Made by a program: the position numbers and the translations under genes. A DNA stretch of 64,000 nucleotides from the NCBI RefSeq assembly GCF_002104995.1, contig NW_024468253.1, positions 682,001 through 746,000 on the forward strand. The letters are read 5' to 3'. The notes beneath the pieces were generated by a model. The model searched no databases. It was not told the DNA's origin and was given only the letters and a program-made list of their open reading frames with translations. Positions 21,701-32,180 of this stretch are shown one piece after another (positions within the stretch are counted from its first letter, which is position 1; every line of letters starts with the position of its first letter). Source of the stretch: Linderina pennispora. Taxonomy: Eukaryota > Kickxellomycota > Kickxellomycetes > Kickxellales > Kickxellaceae.

Positions 21701-22730
21701 GGAGGCCATTGAGGCCATTGTGGCCGAGCAGGAGTCGCAGATAGACATTGTGCTGGATGTGCCCTCTAAGCACCACCGCTTCCTGATTGGCGCGGGTGGC
21801 AGCCGTGTGCGCGAGCTGGTGACGCAGGCTGGCGGCGACCCCGAGGCCATGGCCGGCCCCAAGTCGTGCCGCGTGCAGTTCCCGCGTGCAGCCGAGAACA
21901 CCGACCAGGTGAAGCTTAAGGGCGACAAGGAGATCGTGGACAAGGTCAAGCAGGCGATCGAGGAGCTGGTTGCGGAGCGCGAGCGCATGACCACCATCAC
22001 TGTGTCCATCCCGGTGTCGCAGCACGCCTTCATCATTGGCCGCGGCGGTGCGCATCTGAAGCAGCTGCAGGATGAGCACAGCGTCGAGATCCACTTCCGC
22101 TCGAAGCAGCACGGCAAGAGCGCGGCTGGCGCCGAGGACCCCAGCCTCGTCAAGATCTCTGGTCTGCCCGAGAACTGCGAGGCCTGCAAGGTGGCCATGC
22201 TGGCTCTGGTGCGCGAGGAAGAGAAGATTACCGTGCCCCTGGCCGTGCACCAGCGTCTGGGTGGTCGCGGCGGCTCACTGTGGCGCCGCGTGCGCAACGA
22301 GTTTGATGTGCAGGTCGATGCTGTCCGCGTCGACAAGGCGCCTGCCTCCTCCAAGGCGCGCCGCATCGACGACGACGAGGAGAAGGACGTTGTGTTCCAT
22401 GACCTGGGCGACGAGCTCAGCGGACTGACTGCCGAATGGGTGTGCCGCGGCGAGAAGGCCAAGCTGGCCGAAGCTATTGCGATGATCAACAAGTCGCTGG
22501 CTGGCGCTGACCTGGGTGTTGAGGCCGCCGTGCGTGTTGAGCCCCGCCTGCACCGCAGGATCATCGGCAAGCAGGGGTCGAACATTGCCAAGATCCGCGA
22601 TGCCACGGGCTGCGAGGTCACCGTGCCCAAGCGTGGAGATGAATCCGTCTGGGTTACCGTTACCGGTGAGCGCGCCGGTGTTGAGCGCGCTATCGAGATG
22701 ATTCAGGAGGCCATCGATGACGAGTACTAA
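18718..22730 (+). CDS. SCP160: Vigilin / Scp160-type multi-KH RNA-binding protein (one frame change)
   Basis: Vigilins are large polysome- and ER-associated RNA-binding proteins made of serial KH domains. The first roughly 150 residues are Ala/Glu/Val-rich and acidic. Then come many KH modules, recognisable by GxxG loops: FGVRGRTLQAIQ, LVGKEGATLAALQ, IVGEGGATLKEI, LLAGREGANVARLQ, IIGRGGENIKRI, LIGTGGRYVKRLEE, IVGKAGSHINEI, LIGAGGSRVREL, IIGRGGAHLKQL, LGGRGGSLWRRV and IIGKQGSNIAKI. Further modules have lost GxxG, as is usual in this family. A frame change near 20855 joins the two halves; the second resumes with VLEFGALPSAPEAE. The gene ends in TAA at 22728-22730, giving about 1,337 aa, the expected size. 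Confidence 0.93.
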
Positions 22731-22888
22731 ACACAAACTACATTTCTTTTTCGCGTATTTATTCTCGACAAATTTTGGATACATACAGGTTCATATCTTT
22801 CACCACATCACCCTCAGGCAGCAGATACGTGGCTAGCACATTTCTTGTGGACAGTGCCTGGACAATGGATTGGAGAATTAAAATGGAA

Positions 22889-25132
22889 CTAGTAGGTCTC
22901 GTACAGACCAAGCTCTGCCTCGGCAGCCTTGAGCGCCTCGTCGAGGTCGATGTGGAAGTTGGGATACTCAGTGCTGAGCACAGGGAGCGCAAGGTGCATG
23001 GACCATGCCAACAAGCTCTCGTGATGCCTTTCTTCGATCTACCAGGCACCTCCTCATCGTAAATGCAGACCTGGATCGAGTGGCAGCTAGTCCTGATGCA
23101 GCAGTGACTGTTGGCGACACTGAACACAGTGCGAGTGGCAGTTTCCGAGGAGCCAAAGCCAGCAGCAATCAGAGACCGGCGGATCCACTGCGACTTGATA
23201 CCAGGCAAAGTGCCACGAGACGCTGCAGTCGGCATGGCGGTCGAGCTGCTGGCGGACATCGGTCAGGTTCTGCACCGAAGTGATATCCACGTTGGAGACA
23301 CCAGAGAAGTCCAGAATGACAGCACGCAGCTCGGGCTTCGAGGTGTCAATGTCGGACTCGGACTTGTGACGAGGTCCTGGGTCGTTCCAGGGCCGGTTTC
23401 CGAGAGAGCCATACGGGTTGAGCACACCGGGCCGGGTCTCGAGAAGGATCTGCTCGACCATGTGGTCAGTGAAATGCACAGCGTTGGGATACAGGTAGCT
23501 CTCGTTAAGCCGGTAGATGAAGATGCCGCTGGGCGGGGGCGTGGGCTTGACCGAGGGGTTGGTGCCGTCAGAGTGGTCAAGCGGCACAAAAGCGTGGCGA
23601 GACTCAGTGGACTTTTCGTTGTTGTCCTCGCTCAGCAGCTTCTGCTCGTAGACCTTGATCTTGCCGACAAACTTGCCCTGCGCCTTGGCGATGCGGAACA
23701 GCAGCAGTGCAGCAGAAGCGGCGACCGAGGTGTAGATACCGTTGTCAATGGACGAGAACACCGAGACGAGGACACCAGCCCAGAAGATGAAAAATTCGAT
23801 GGGCGAGATCTTCCAGAACTGCATGATGGTCTTGGGGCCCGAGATCAGGTCACCGACAGCGTGGATAATGACAGCAGCCAGCAGGGCGTTCGGGATGTAG
23901 AAGAAGACCGGGGGCAGGACATAGATGGCGAACACAACCATGACCGCAGTGATCACTCCAGCGAGCGGCGTGCGTACACCGGCCTTGGCCTTGATGGCGG
24001 TACGCGAGAACGAGCCGGTGGCCGGGTATGCGCCGAAGAACGGGCCAAAGATATTGGTGATACCGATGGCAATCAGCTCCTGGTTCGGATTGATGGTGTA
24101 GTTGTTGATGCGGCCAAACGACTTGGAAATCGAGATATGCTCAATGATCAGCACAATGATGGCTGCCGGAATATGGCCCGAGACAGCACTGAGGATGTCC
24201 GAGTTGACATGGGGGACGTCAATGTGCTGGAAGCCTTTGGGGACAGTGCCCAGGATGGAGAACTTTGGCTTGGCGCGCGAGTTGCGGTTGACAAGGTACG
24301 AGATGAGCGTGTACAGCAGAATGACGAATGCCGTGCGCAGAGTGCTGAGGAAGAAGAACTGGCGCTCCCTCTGGGGCCACCGCTTGCCAGCAGCCTTGCA
24401 CCCCCACCTGATCAGATAGAGAAGGAACAGCGCAGTCAGGCCAACCGCAGAGTTGATATTGCACGACTTGATGTACTTGAAGAAGTTGCCAAACACCAGA
24501 TACGTAGACGCACGGGTATTGTATGCCTTGACCGAGTTGTTGCCCATCAGAGTCGGGATCTGGCCCATGGCGATGTTGAGGGCCGAGCCGGTCATGAACG
24601 CAGCAATCGCGGGGAGCGGAATAAAGTCAACAATAAAGCCAAGACGCAAAAGGCCGAGCCCGGTCACGATACAGCCGAGGACTACTGACATGCAGCCAGC
24701 GACTATCCAAGGCGTGTCTTTGTACTGCGGCAGATGCGGCAGCACGTCGTGCAGAATGTTGCCCAAGAGCGTCGACATCACAGCAACAGGTCCGATTGTA
24801 ATATCCTTGCTGGTGGCGAACATAAAGTACAGCGCACAGCCAACGAACGATGAGTAGAGACCAAACTCGGGCGGCAGCTGGGCCAGCTTGGCATAGGCCA
24901 TGCCCTGCGGGATGACCACAACACCGACTGTAAGGCCAGCAACTGCATCGCCAAGGAACCAGGTCCAGTTGTAGCGGTAGATCCAGGTTGCGATCGGGAA
25001 CAGCGACTTGACATAGTTGACCGATGTCTGTTTTGAGGGCACAACATTGTCCTTCAGCCACTGCTTTGTGGATGCACGCGGCTCGACGTAGTTCACAGTC
25101 GGGCCAGTAGCCGGCTGGCTGGAGACGGACAT
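22889..25132 (-). CDS. SulP-family sulfate permease with STAS domain (frameshifted C-terminus)
   Basis: This is a plasma-membrane anion transporter of the SLC26/SulP family. The SulP signature is clear (AGLTVGVVVIPQGMAYAKLA), followed by 10 or more hydrophobic helices, a conserved block GPFFGAYPATGSFSRTAIKA and a C-terminal STAS domain (VILDFSGVSNVDITSVQNL). The ATG is at 25132, with a minus-strand TATAAAT at 25294-25300. Near 23205 the frame must change so that WHFA continues as GIKSQWIRRSLIAAGFG, and again near 23035 to reach LSTEYPNFHIDLDEALKAAE and the TAG at 22889-22891. Length is about 747 aa, normal for fungal sulfate permeases. It converges with vigilin, leaving about 158 nt between stops. 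Confidence 0.9.
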
Positions 25133-26311
25133 GGGAAGGGGGTGGGATTGCCGAAGAGATGAGACACTAGTATTAGGTGAGTGCTGGATAATGGAAGGTA
25201 ATGCTAATTATGCGCTAGCAGATAGCAGGACTGGGTGGAAAAGAAAGCTAGTAAGGCGTGGAAACATGGCTGCTGGCTGCAGTAGAATCCGGAATTTATA
25301 GGGAGGCAAATATAGAACAGCGATGGCCAGGAGGTGAAGGAATATGCTTTTTACGCCTCTGGTTGCTTTACCCCGCCTGATCAGTCGCTGGATGACCTGT
25401 CTGATTGTGCTTGTCTACATTTTCCACATAGAAAAGGCCATACATTATGTAAAGATCGACTCTACCACGAATGGAAGGATGGACCTGGGAAGGACACATC
25501 CCTCACCCGCTCCCAGCAAAGAAAAAACTGATAAACGTCAATAAGCCATTGCGTGATTGAGAGGAAGATGATGCAATTGGGCCCCTCTTTGGGAACTAGC
25601 AAACATAGGCGGAAAGTACGAACGGCGTGTGCTGAATTGGCCAGATTGTCGCCATGCACATTATTTGATATGCAATATTTTTAACTTGAGATGGGCAGGC
25701 TAGGGCAGCAAAATATTGGTGCGGATTGTACCAGCAGAAAAACCTCCTACCCGCAGCAGTTATTGCTGTGGAGTAAAAACACAACCATGTATACCCATGA
25801 CAATGACATCACACAAAAGTGATGTGCTCGGCCCTCGCTGTCATAAGGGTTAAGCGTGATGGTTGAGGATTCCAATAGCAACAAACGAGATTGGTAAGCT
25901 CAGACAGCAAGTAGTGCAAAATTCACTTTTTGGCGCATGTGACGTCTATGATAGAAGGGTGCCCAATTTCTTCTACAACCCACATTCCATTTTGCTCATG
26001 TGTGCATGCGGGGTGAAGTGCACACCCACATGAGTTCGGTGCACCGAAAAGAGGCGGCCATAATGGAAAGCACGCACGCATTTTGGACGAATGAGGCTTG
26101 CTCACTGGTGCTCGTGCACTCAGCCCGTACTCTAACATGCAGATACTAGTGCCCAGACGTGCAGATAGAATTTAGCTCCATCATGCACGAATGGGAAGCG
26201 AGAACCCAAGAAACACAGCAGAAATCTCCATCAACGTACTCGACACTATTTTAAAATACATTCACACCACACCCATGGAGCACCATGACCTGTAGCTGGT
26301 AGGTTGCAGAT
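25133..26311. other. Intergenic region between the permease and the receptor-like gene
   Basis: The left part holds the permease promoter (TATAAAT on the minus strand at 25294-25300). The remaining 1 kb is AT-rich and has only short frames without protein character. No repeat or RNA gene is recognised. Confidence 0.5.
25294..25300 (-). promoter_or_regulatory. TATA-like element of the sulfate permease gene
   Basis: TATAAAT on the minus strand lies about 160 nt upstream of the start at 25132. Confidence 0.4.
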
Positions 26312-27715
26312 TTATATATTGCCAGACTCGCGATGCCGCGCAGACGCAGCCGAATCAAACACAACAATATCCCAGGGCATATTCTCCAGAGTAGGAGGTG
26401 TAAATACAGCTGGCGGCGGCACCATGCCCATACCACCCGTGCGCGTAGATGCTGCGAAGCTACTCGCCTGGGACACGCGCCGCTTGGACTCCGATCTTCT
26501 CACATACCACGACATCCACCAGCTCACTACCAGCTGCTTGACATCAGGCTCAAGGCATAGCGCCAACAGAGTGAAAATGCCTTGCATTGCCAGCATCACC
26601 TGCATGGCGACATACAGGCGCTTCAGATCGGCTGTGCCTTTAGCTACCCCTGAATGGAGAATCGGCATGATGCGCATTAGCGTTGTTGTAGCCCAGGCAA
26701 CCTCCAGTGTATGGCAGGCGATGATGGTGGCAGGAACTGGGCAACTCGCCGGAGAACCTTGTTCGCCAATGCCCAGAGTTCCCGCCGCTCGGCGCCCCAC
26801 CGTGCAAATACCAGCATGTACTCTGCGCCATCGGATTCCTTGCTTTCAAGCTCATCTGGGTGCGGCTCGGGCATTTCACGTTCATTCTGTGTATCAATCA
26901 TCTGCTGGTGCTGAGAGATCAGCCGAGATGTCCGCTGGCGGTCGCTCCACAGGCGCCAGATCACTACGGCTACAACCATGATGCAGTAAGCGACAGTTAA
27001 GGCGACCCAGGCGAAATAAGTGGCCCAGCACCACAGCAGCCCAGAAACAACAGCCCGTCTCGCCTCATCCTCAGGCATTGAATGTGCTGCGTAATCGCGC
27101 GGAACCGATTCCAGAGAAAAATATGAACAGTGGCCAGAGCCTAGAGTCGGATCGAACGTGATCCATGCGTACGAGTACCTGGTCAGCGGCAATAAAGCCA
27201 GCGCCAGTGCTACAAAAAATGCGCTTACCATGAATCTCGTCTCGTAAGCTACAGCACGACTAACTCTGTACACAACGACCATATGCACATGGACACTCAG
27301 CAATGCCCGAGTGAACACAGACAACAGCGCAAAGAATGTCATGCCAAACATAGCGGCCTGGCAGTTTTGCTCGCTGTCGCTGCGTGTATTCGATTGACTG
27401 AATGGCCATGTTGTATATCCTGAACCCACTATACAGAATATCGATGATAGATGCCAGCATGATTACGCGCTGCGAAATTCGGCTGTGCACTCCACCTCTG
27501 TTTATACCCATGGTGACGTTTGCGCAGAAATATGAGGATTGTGATGCTGAGGATACTGCTGACGATGCTGAGTGCATTCAGGATAGTAGGATATCAAACG
27601 CAATGGGGCTGTACAGCTCTTTGGTGCCTGATCCGCCAGAGGCGATCGGCGTGTGGAGGAGCGGGTTGAAGGGGTTATCTTTCGCTTGGTCAATCGCCAT
27701 GGACATCGTCAGCAT
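26312..27715 (-). CDS. Seven-transmembrane receptor-like protein, GPCR-type (frameshifted)
   Basis: Once frames are followed (changes near 27590, 27510, 27375 and 26750), seven hydrophobic helices appear. They include ILNALSIVSSILSITILIFL (TM1), VIMLASIIDILYSGFRIYN (TM2), MFGMTFFALLSVFTRALL (TM3), RFMVSAFFVALALALLPLTR (TM4) and WCWATYFAWVALTVAYCIMV (TM5). A charged loop of about 80 residues and two more helices follow. The long third intracellular loop and lack of transporter motifs fit a fungal G-protein-coupled receptor (Git3/cAMP-receptor-like topology), but no diagnostic motif fixes the class or ligand. The start is the Met at 27715 and the protein is about 465 aa. No N-terminal signal peptide is visible. 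Confidence 0.6.
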
Positions 27716-28309
27716 GTAGGTGGCATGTGGGAAAGCGGATATCCTTTGATATGATTTTGAATGGGCTATATCAAAATGGAAAAGGAAAGGAAACAAAACG
27801 AACAAGGAAAGCGTGCGTTGGTAGCAAACTTTGCATGCTCGGACGACTATCCATTAAAGGGCAGGCAGCGGCGAAGATAATTTTCGTGTGCTACTGTGGC
27901 ACCTCACATTCCTTATTATGTATGGCGTTGCAATTCGTCAATCTACACAGGGCGTGCGCCATCATCAGTGGACAAGAGCTTTGAAATACTTGGGTATTAC
28001 ATTGACCGCTGGTGACAACTATATGCGGACATATAGCCCATTAATTAAAAAACATTTTACGGCCAGCATATAGGCGCTGAGGGAGATGGCTGTGCTCTAA
28101 GAGGTCCAGAAAATAATGGGAGCACTGTTTCAAGCATGGTCTGCTCAGCGATTCAGATCTCATTAATATAAATCACGTGCAACCATAAATTCACAGGAAT
28201 GCACGTATGTACAAAAAATAAGATATTGATGCTGCCGAGTCCGAAAACATTGGATTCACCAGCTAACCACTCCATCACCTCAGTATTTTCTATTCTTTTT
28301 TCAACACCA
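27716..28309. other. Divergent promoter region between the receptor-like and PLRG1 genes
   Basis: The roughly 600 nt AT-rich spacer separates two divergently transcribed genes and probably serves both. No clear TATA consensus near either start and no other feature is seen. Confidence 0.45.
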
Positions 28310-29822
28310 ATGGCAAGTGCCGCTGACAATATGGATTCCGTGCTGGATTTGCTCACGCAGCAAACTGTTAAATCAACGCACGCGCTATTCAACGGATCCA
28401 CCAACAGTAAGGCCGAGGGTACAGCGCAGGCACAAAAGATTGGTGTCTCGACCCGGTATAGGGCCGAGTACCTTGCATCGCGCGAACTTCCACACGGCAT
28501 GCTTACCCAGGAGCAGCAGCAGCAGCAGCAGCAAAGCACGTTGGAAGGTTCAGAACAGCCAAGTGGAGGCTTGCCACTAGCTAATAGCAGGCCAGGACAG
28601 AAGCTCCTTACAGCTGCTGGCGAACAGCGCTTGCTTGGATCGCTTACTACGGACGTTGAGGACGATGTGCAAAAGGTACTGGATGGGCTATCTGGGAGGC
28701 ATTTAAAGTCAAAATCAAAGAAGCCGAAGAAACCGACGCGCGACTTGGTACTGGCAGCGGCTGCCAAAGCGCAAGTCGACAGCTTGCCGCCACCACCAGG
28801 CCAGCAGATTGTCCGCAAGCGCGCCTATGAGCCTGTGCGCCCTACATGGCATGCACCGTGGAAGCTCATGCGCGTGATTAGTGGACACATTGGCTGGGTG
28901 CGTGCTCTGGCGGTTGAGCCCGGAAACAAATGGTTTGCGTCGGGATCCGTTGACCGTACTATCAAGATTTGGGACCTAGCATCCGGTACACTGAAGTTGA
29001 CACTGACTGGGCATATCTCACCAGTGCGTGGACTGGTTGTGTCGGCCCGGCACCCTTACTTGTTCTCATGTGGCGAGGACAAGCAAGTCAAATGCTGGGA
29101 CCTTGAGACGAACAAGGTTGTGCGCCAGTACAACGGACATCTGTCTGGCATATATTCCATGGCCCTGCACCCAACACTGGACCTTTTGGTTACCGGCGGA
29201 CGTGACTCGGTGGCTCGGGTGTGGGACATGCGCACGCGCCGGCAAGTGCACCTCTTGTCGGGCCACACCTCGACCGTCTCGGCATTGCAGTGTCAAGAGG
29301 CGGATCCGCAGATTATCTCGGGATCGATGGACTCAACTGTGAAGCTGTGGGACCTAGCGGCGGGAAAGTCGATGGCTACGCTGACGCACCACAAGAAGTC
29401 TGTGCGTGCCCTGGCCCTGCACCCAACTGAGTTTGGGTTCCTGAGCGGCAGCTCAGATAATATCAAGCAGTGGCGGTGTCCTAGGGGCGATTTCGTGCAA
29501 AACTTTGAGGGGCACAAACTCGATCGTCAACACTCTGTCGGTCAACCACGACGGGGTAGTGTTCTCGGGAGCCGATAATGGATCGATGCGCTTCTGGGAC
29601 TGGAAGTCTGCATATTGCTTCCAGGAAACAGAGACCGTAGCCCAACCCGGGTCGCTTGACAGCGAGGCAGGAATCTTTTGCTCAACATTTGATCGCACTG
29701 GGTTCCGGCTTATTACTGGAGAGGCAGATAAGACCATTAAGATCTGGAAAGAGGACGACGAGGCTACGGAGGAGTCGCACCCAGTTGATTTCAAGCCATC
29801 GTTGACGCGTCGTCGGTACTAG
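28310..29822 (+). CDS. PLRG1: Pleiotropic regulator 1 / Prp46-like WD40 splicing factor (one frame change)
   Basis: This is a component of the Prp19/NTC complex in the activated spliceosome. The N-terminal 190 residues are low complexity, with a polyglutamine tract near 28512-28532. The family-typical sequence [20 protein letters not shown] then leads into a WD40 propeller of seven repeats ([64 protein letters not shown] and others). The ATG at 28310 follows a short T-rich leader. Near 29510 the frame shifts so that the sixth repeat continues into [20 protein letters not shown]. The end is TAG at 29820-29822. Length is about 504 aa, as expected. Confidence 0.92.
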
Positions 29823-30158
29823 CTGCAGCTTCTTCTTACACCAGAATGATGTGCCTGCTTGATACAGTCAATAACTGCCAATGTCCACTGCAATGCCATA
29901 GCCAGATTTGCTGTCGTTTTGTATCTTGAAAACAGTCGCATTCTGTGCAAGATTGAACTCGTCTCATTTATTAACATTTGGATTCCATATCACTAGGGTA
30001 TCATGCTCAGCGGTGACAGGGTCCAACCACCAGCTTGCTTAAAAGTAGAGCCCTGCGAGCCGGATTGCTGTATATACTGCCAGTATCCCGGCTTAGGCTG
30101 GCACTTTTCTATGTTGATATGTGAAGTGACATCGAGCGTTCAGCAATTAAAGCACAAT
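29823..30158. other. Convergent intergenic region
   Basis: This is the 3' flank shared by PLRG1 (plus) and the FMP25-like gene (minus). It is AT-rich, and nothing else is recognised. Confidence 0.5.
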
Positions 30159-31906
30159 TTAGTTTGCCGGTTTCAGGAAAGCAGCAGTGACATCGTGGCC
30201 AGCAACAAACGCTTGCTCGACAAGGAGCTTTCCCGACACCGAGCCCTGCTGGACATTAGCAAAGCTGTTTGCAGAAACCCACTGGCGAGGCGCGGCCTGC
30301 AAGCGAACGGCATTGTTCGACTCTGTCTTGCCATCAACCTTTGTTGCAAACAAAGGTGGCAGATGGACGGGCTCGGCAAACCTATGCTTGCGCCCCGGAA
30401 TGCACTCGCCATTGGCGTTTCCGCCCCATGCCATCACATCATATCCAAATACCGGCGTCTTGCTGACCGAGCTGCCCGACTTGTCCTCAGCGACATTCGT
30501 CTGGTTGTCGCGCACAGCCACGACGTGGTCATTGGCAGCCGACAGTGTGCGAATGGCGATGGGTCTGCGGGTCTGCGTGATACTGTCGAATTCCTGGTGG
30601 TCGGAGAGCGCCTGGATTTTAGTGAACCGGCCCTGCATATGCGGCAATGTGCCGTTGCCGAGCTGCCCATTGATGCCGTTGCCGCAAGCCAGGAGCTGCA
30701 CGGCGTCGTTGGAACGAGTCACAACATACGAGGCATGTGCGCCAGCCGCGATTTTCTCGGCGCGAGCCATTGTTGCATCGAAGCGGCCGCTTGCCCACAG
30801 GCTGGCGAGCGGCGTCGGCTTGGTAACGGTCGTGGTGCCTTTGGCAAAGTCGCCCATAGCCAGCTGGCCGAAATCATTGGCGCCGCAACCAAATACCTCA
30901 CCATCGTCTGTAAGCAGCAGAGTGTGGTGGGCGCCACATGCAACTGAGGCGAATTTCCTGTCGCTGTCGAGCCTGCGTAGCGTGAATGGCTGGGGCGCGG
31001 CAGTGTGGCCCAGTTGCGACCGGTCATTGCCCTGAGTGGTTAGCGCACAGGTGTAGACGTTGCCGTAGCTCGTAGCTACAACCAGGTGGTTGGCGCCAGC
31101 AGATATGCTGGTGACATTCTCGCGCCAGCCAAGCTTGGGCTCAAACTCTAGTGCCTTCTCGGTGACTTCGCTGGAATGCGTGCCGCGCAGGACCTTCACG
31201 CGGCTGTCCTTATCGAGCGTGACAATGTAGTCGGTGGTGGCTGCCAGGGCGGTGATCTTGGCGTCGGTGCGGGTTAGAAGTGGCTGGTGCGGCGCCATAC
31301 TGCCGGTAAAGCCCGTGCCCCACTGGTAGAGGCTGCCCTGCGAGTCCACGGCTGCCGCGTGGGTCTCCGAGAAGACTGCATCTTTAATCAGCTTTCCATC
31401 GAGTCCGGGAACCGCGGTCCTCAGGCCGACGCCCGATCCAGGATGCAGCGGATCCACCAGACCATGCATGTTGGATCCCGTGGCGTACAAGCCCGGGTGG
31501 GTCCACGCCCAGTTCACCTGCTCCATCGCCGACATGGTTGACTTGGGAACAAGCCTGTTGCGCAAGCGGCTCATGCGCTTTGCCTCTTTGCTCTCAGCAG
31601 TCGGCTCGCTCTCAGCGGCGGGTGCGCGGACCATGGCAGGTAGCGGGAGATAGCATGGTGGTATTCGCTGTAGAGATAGTAGGAGAGGCCGCCGATGAAG
31701 AACACGGTGGCACCGATTGCGTATGTGGAGACTTCGGGAGCAACGCCCTCGGCTTCGCCGCGCATGGACTCGAGATCGGGAGCGGTATTTTTGGGGTCCG
31801 ACTGGCGGCGGTTTGATGAGTGCAGCATGCGAGGGTAGAGCGTCTGGGTCCGGACTACTGCCGGACGCAGCAGGCGCGCGCTGTACCGGAATGTGAGCGA
31901 ATTCAT
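30159..31906 (-). CDS. FMP25: FMP25-like mitochondrial RCC1-repeat protein (one frame change)
   Basis: The N-terminus MNSLTFRYSARLLRPAVVRT is basic and Ser/Arg-rich, a likely mitochondrial presequence. A single membrane segment follows (YAIGATVFFIGGLSYYLY). The rest is an RCC1-type beta propeller (VNWAWTHPGLYATGSNMHG, SLYQWGTGFTG, EVFGCGANDFGQLAMGD, LLACGNGINGQLGNG, VMAWGGNANGECIPG). This architecture matches fungal Fmp25, an inner-membrane protein linked to assembly of respiratory complex III (family knowledge). The ATG is at 31906 and a frame change lies near 31640, just after the membrane helix. The stop is at 30159-30161. The gene is divergent from CFT1 with about 275 nt between starts. 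Confidence 0.82.
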
Positions 31907-32180
31907 GGAGGAAACGTAAGGGGTGGCAACGAAGCTGGATGGTGGGAAGAGAAGCAAGGTGGTTTTTTTTATCTAATCGGCTTACTATCAACAAGGATCA
32001 CAGGTGAAGAAACCCCTTCCCATAACACCTCTCAAGGCTGGGACAAAAAATTCAGTGATCTATTTTTTTTGGCCAGACAAAAAGCAACCAGGCAATGGCA
32101 AAAGCCCAAACTTTGAACCTCTTTCTTGCATTCAAACCTCCCCCTTTTAATTACACCAATCGAAGTAGTTTTCTGTCCAA
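31907..32180. promoter_or_regulatory. Bidirectional promoter interval FMP25-like / CFT1
   Basis: Only about 274 nt separate the two divergent start codons. The interval contains T-rich and A-rich blocks but no consensus TATA box, as is usual for shared promoters of housekeeping genes. The assignment is by position only. Confidence 0.4.

Noticed and set aside
19006-22250. Long minus-strand frames (575 and 501 codons) opposite vigilin
   Set aside because: They are antisense shadows of a GC-rich, strongly codon-biased gene. Their products are Leu/Arg/His-rich without domain features, while the plus strand encodes obvious KH repeats.
23111-24688. 525-codon plus-strand frame opposite the sulfate permease
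   Set aside because: The product is a charged Arg/Val/Asp mixture with no domain, and the minus strand has the full SulP signature.
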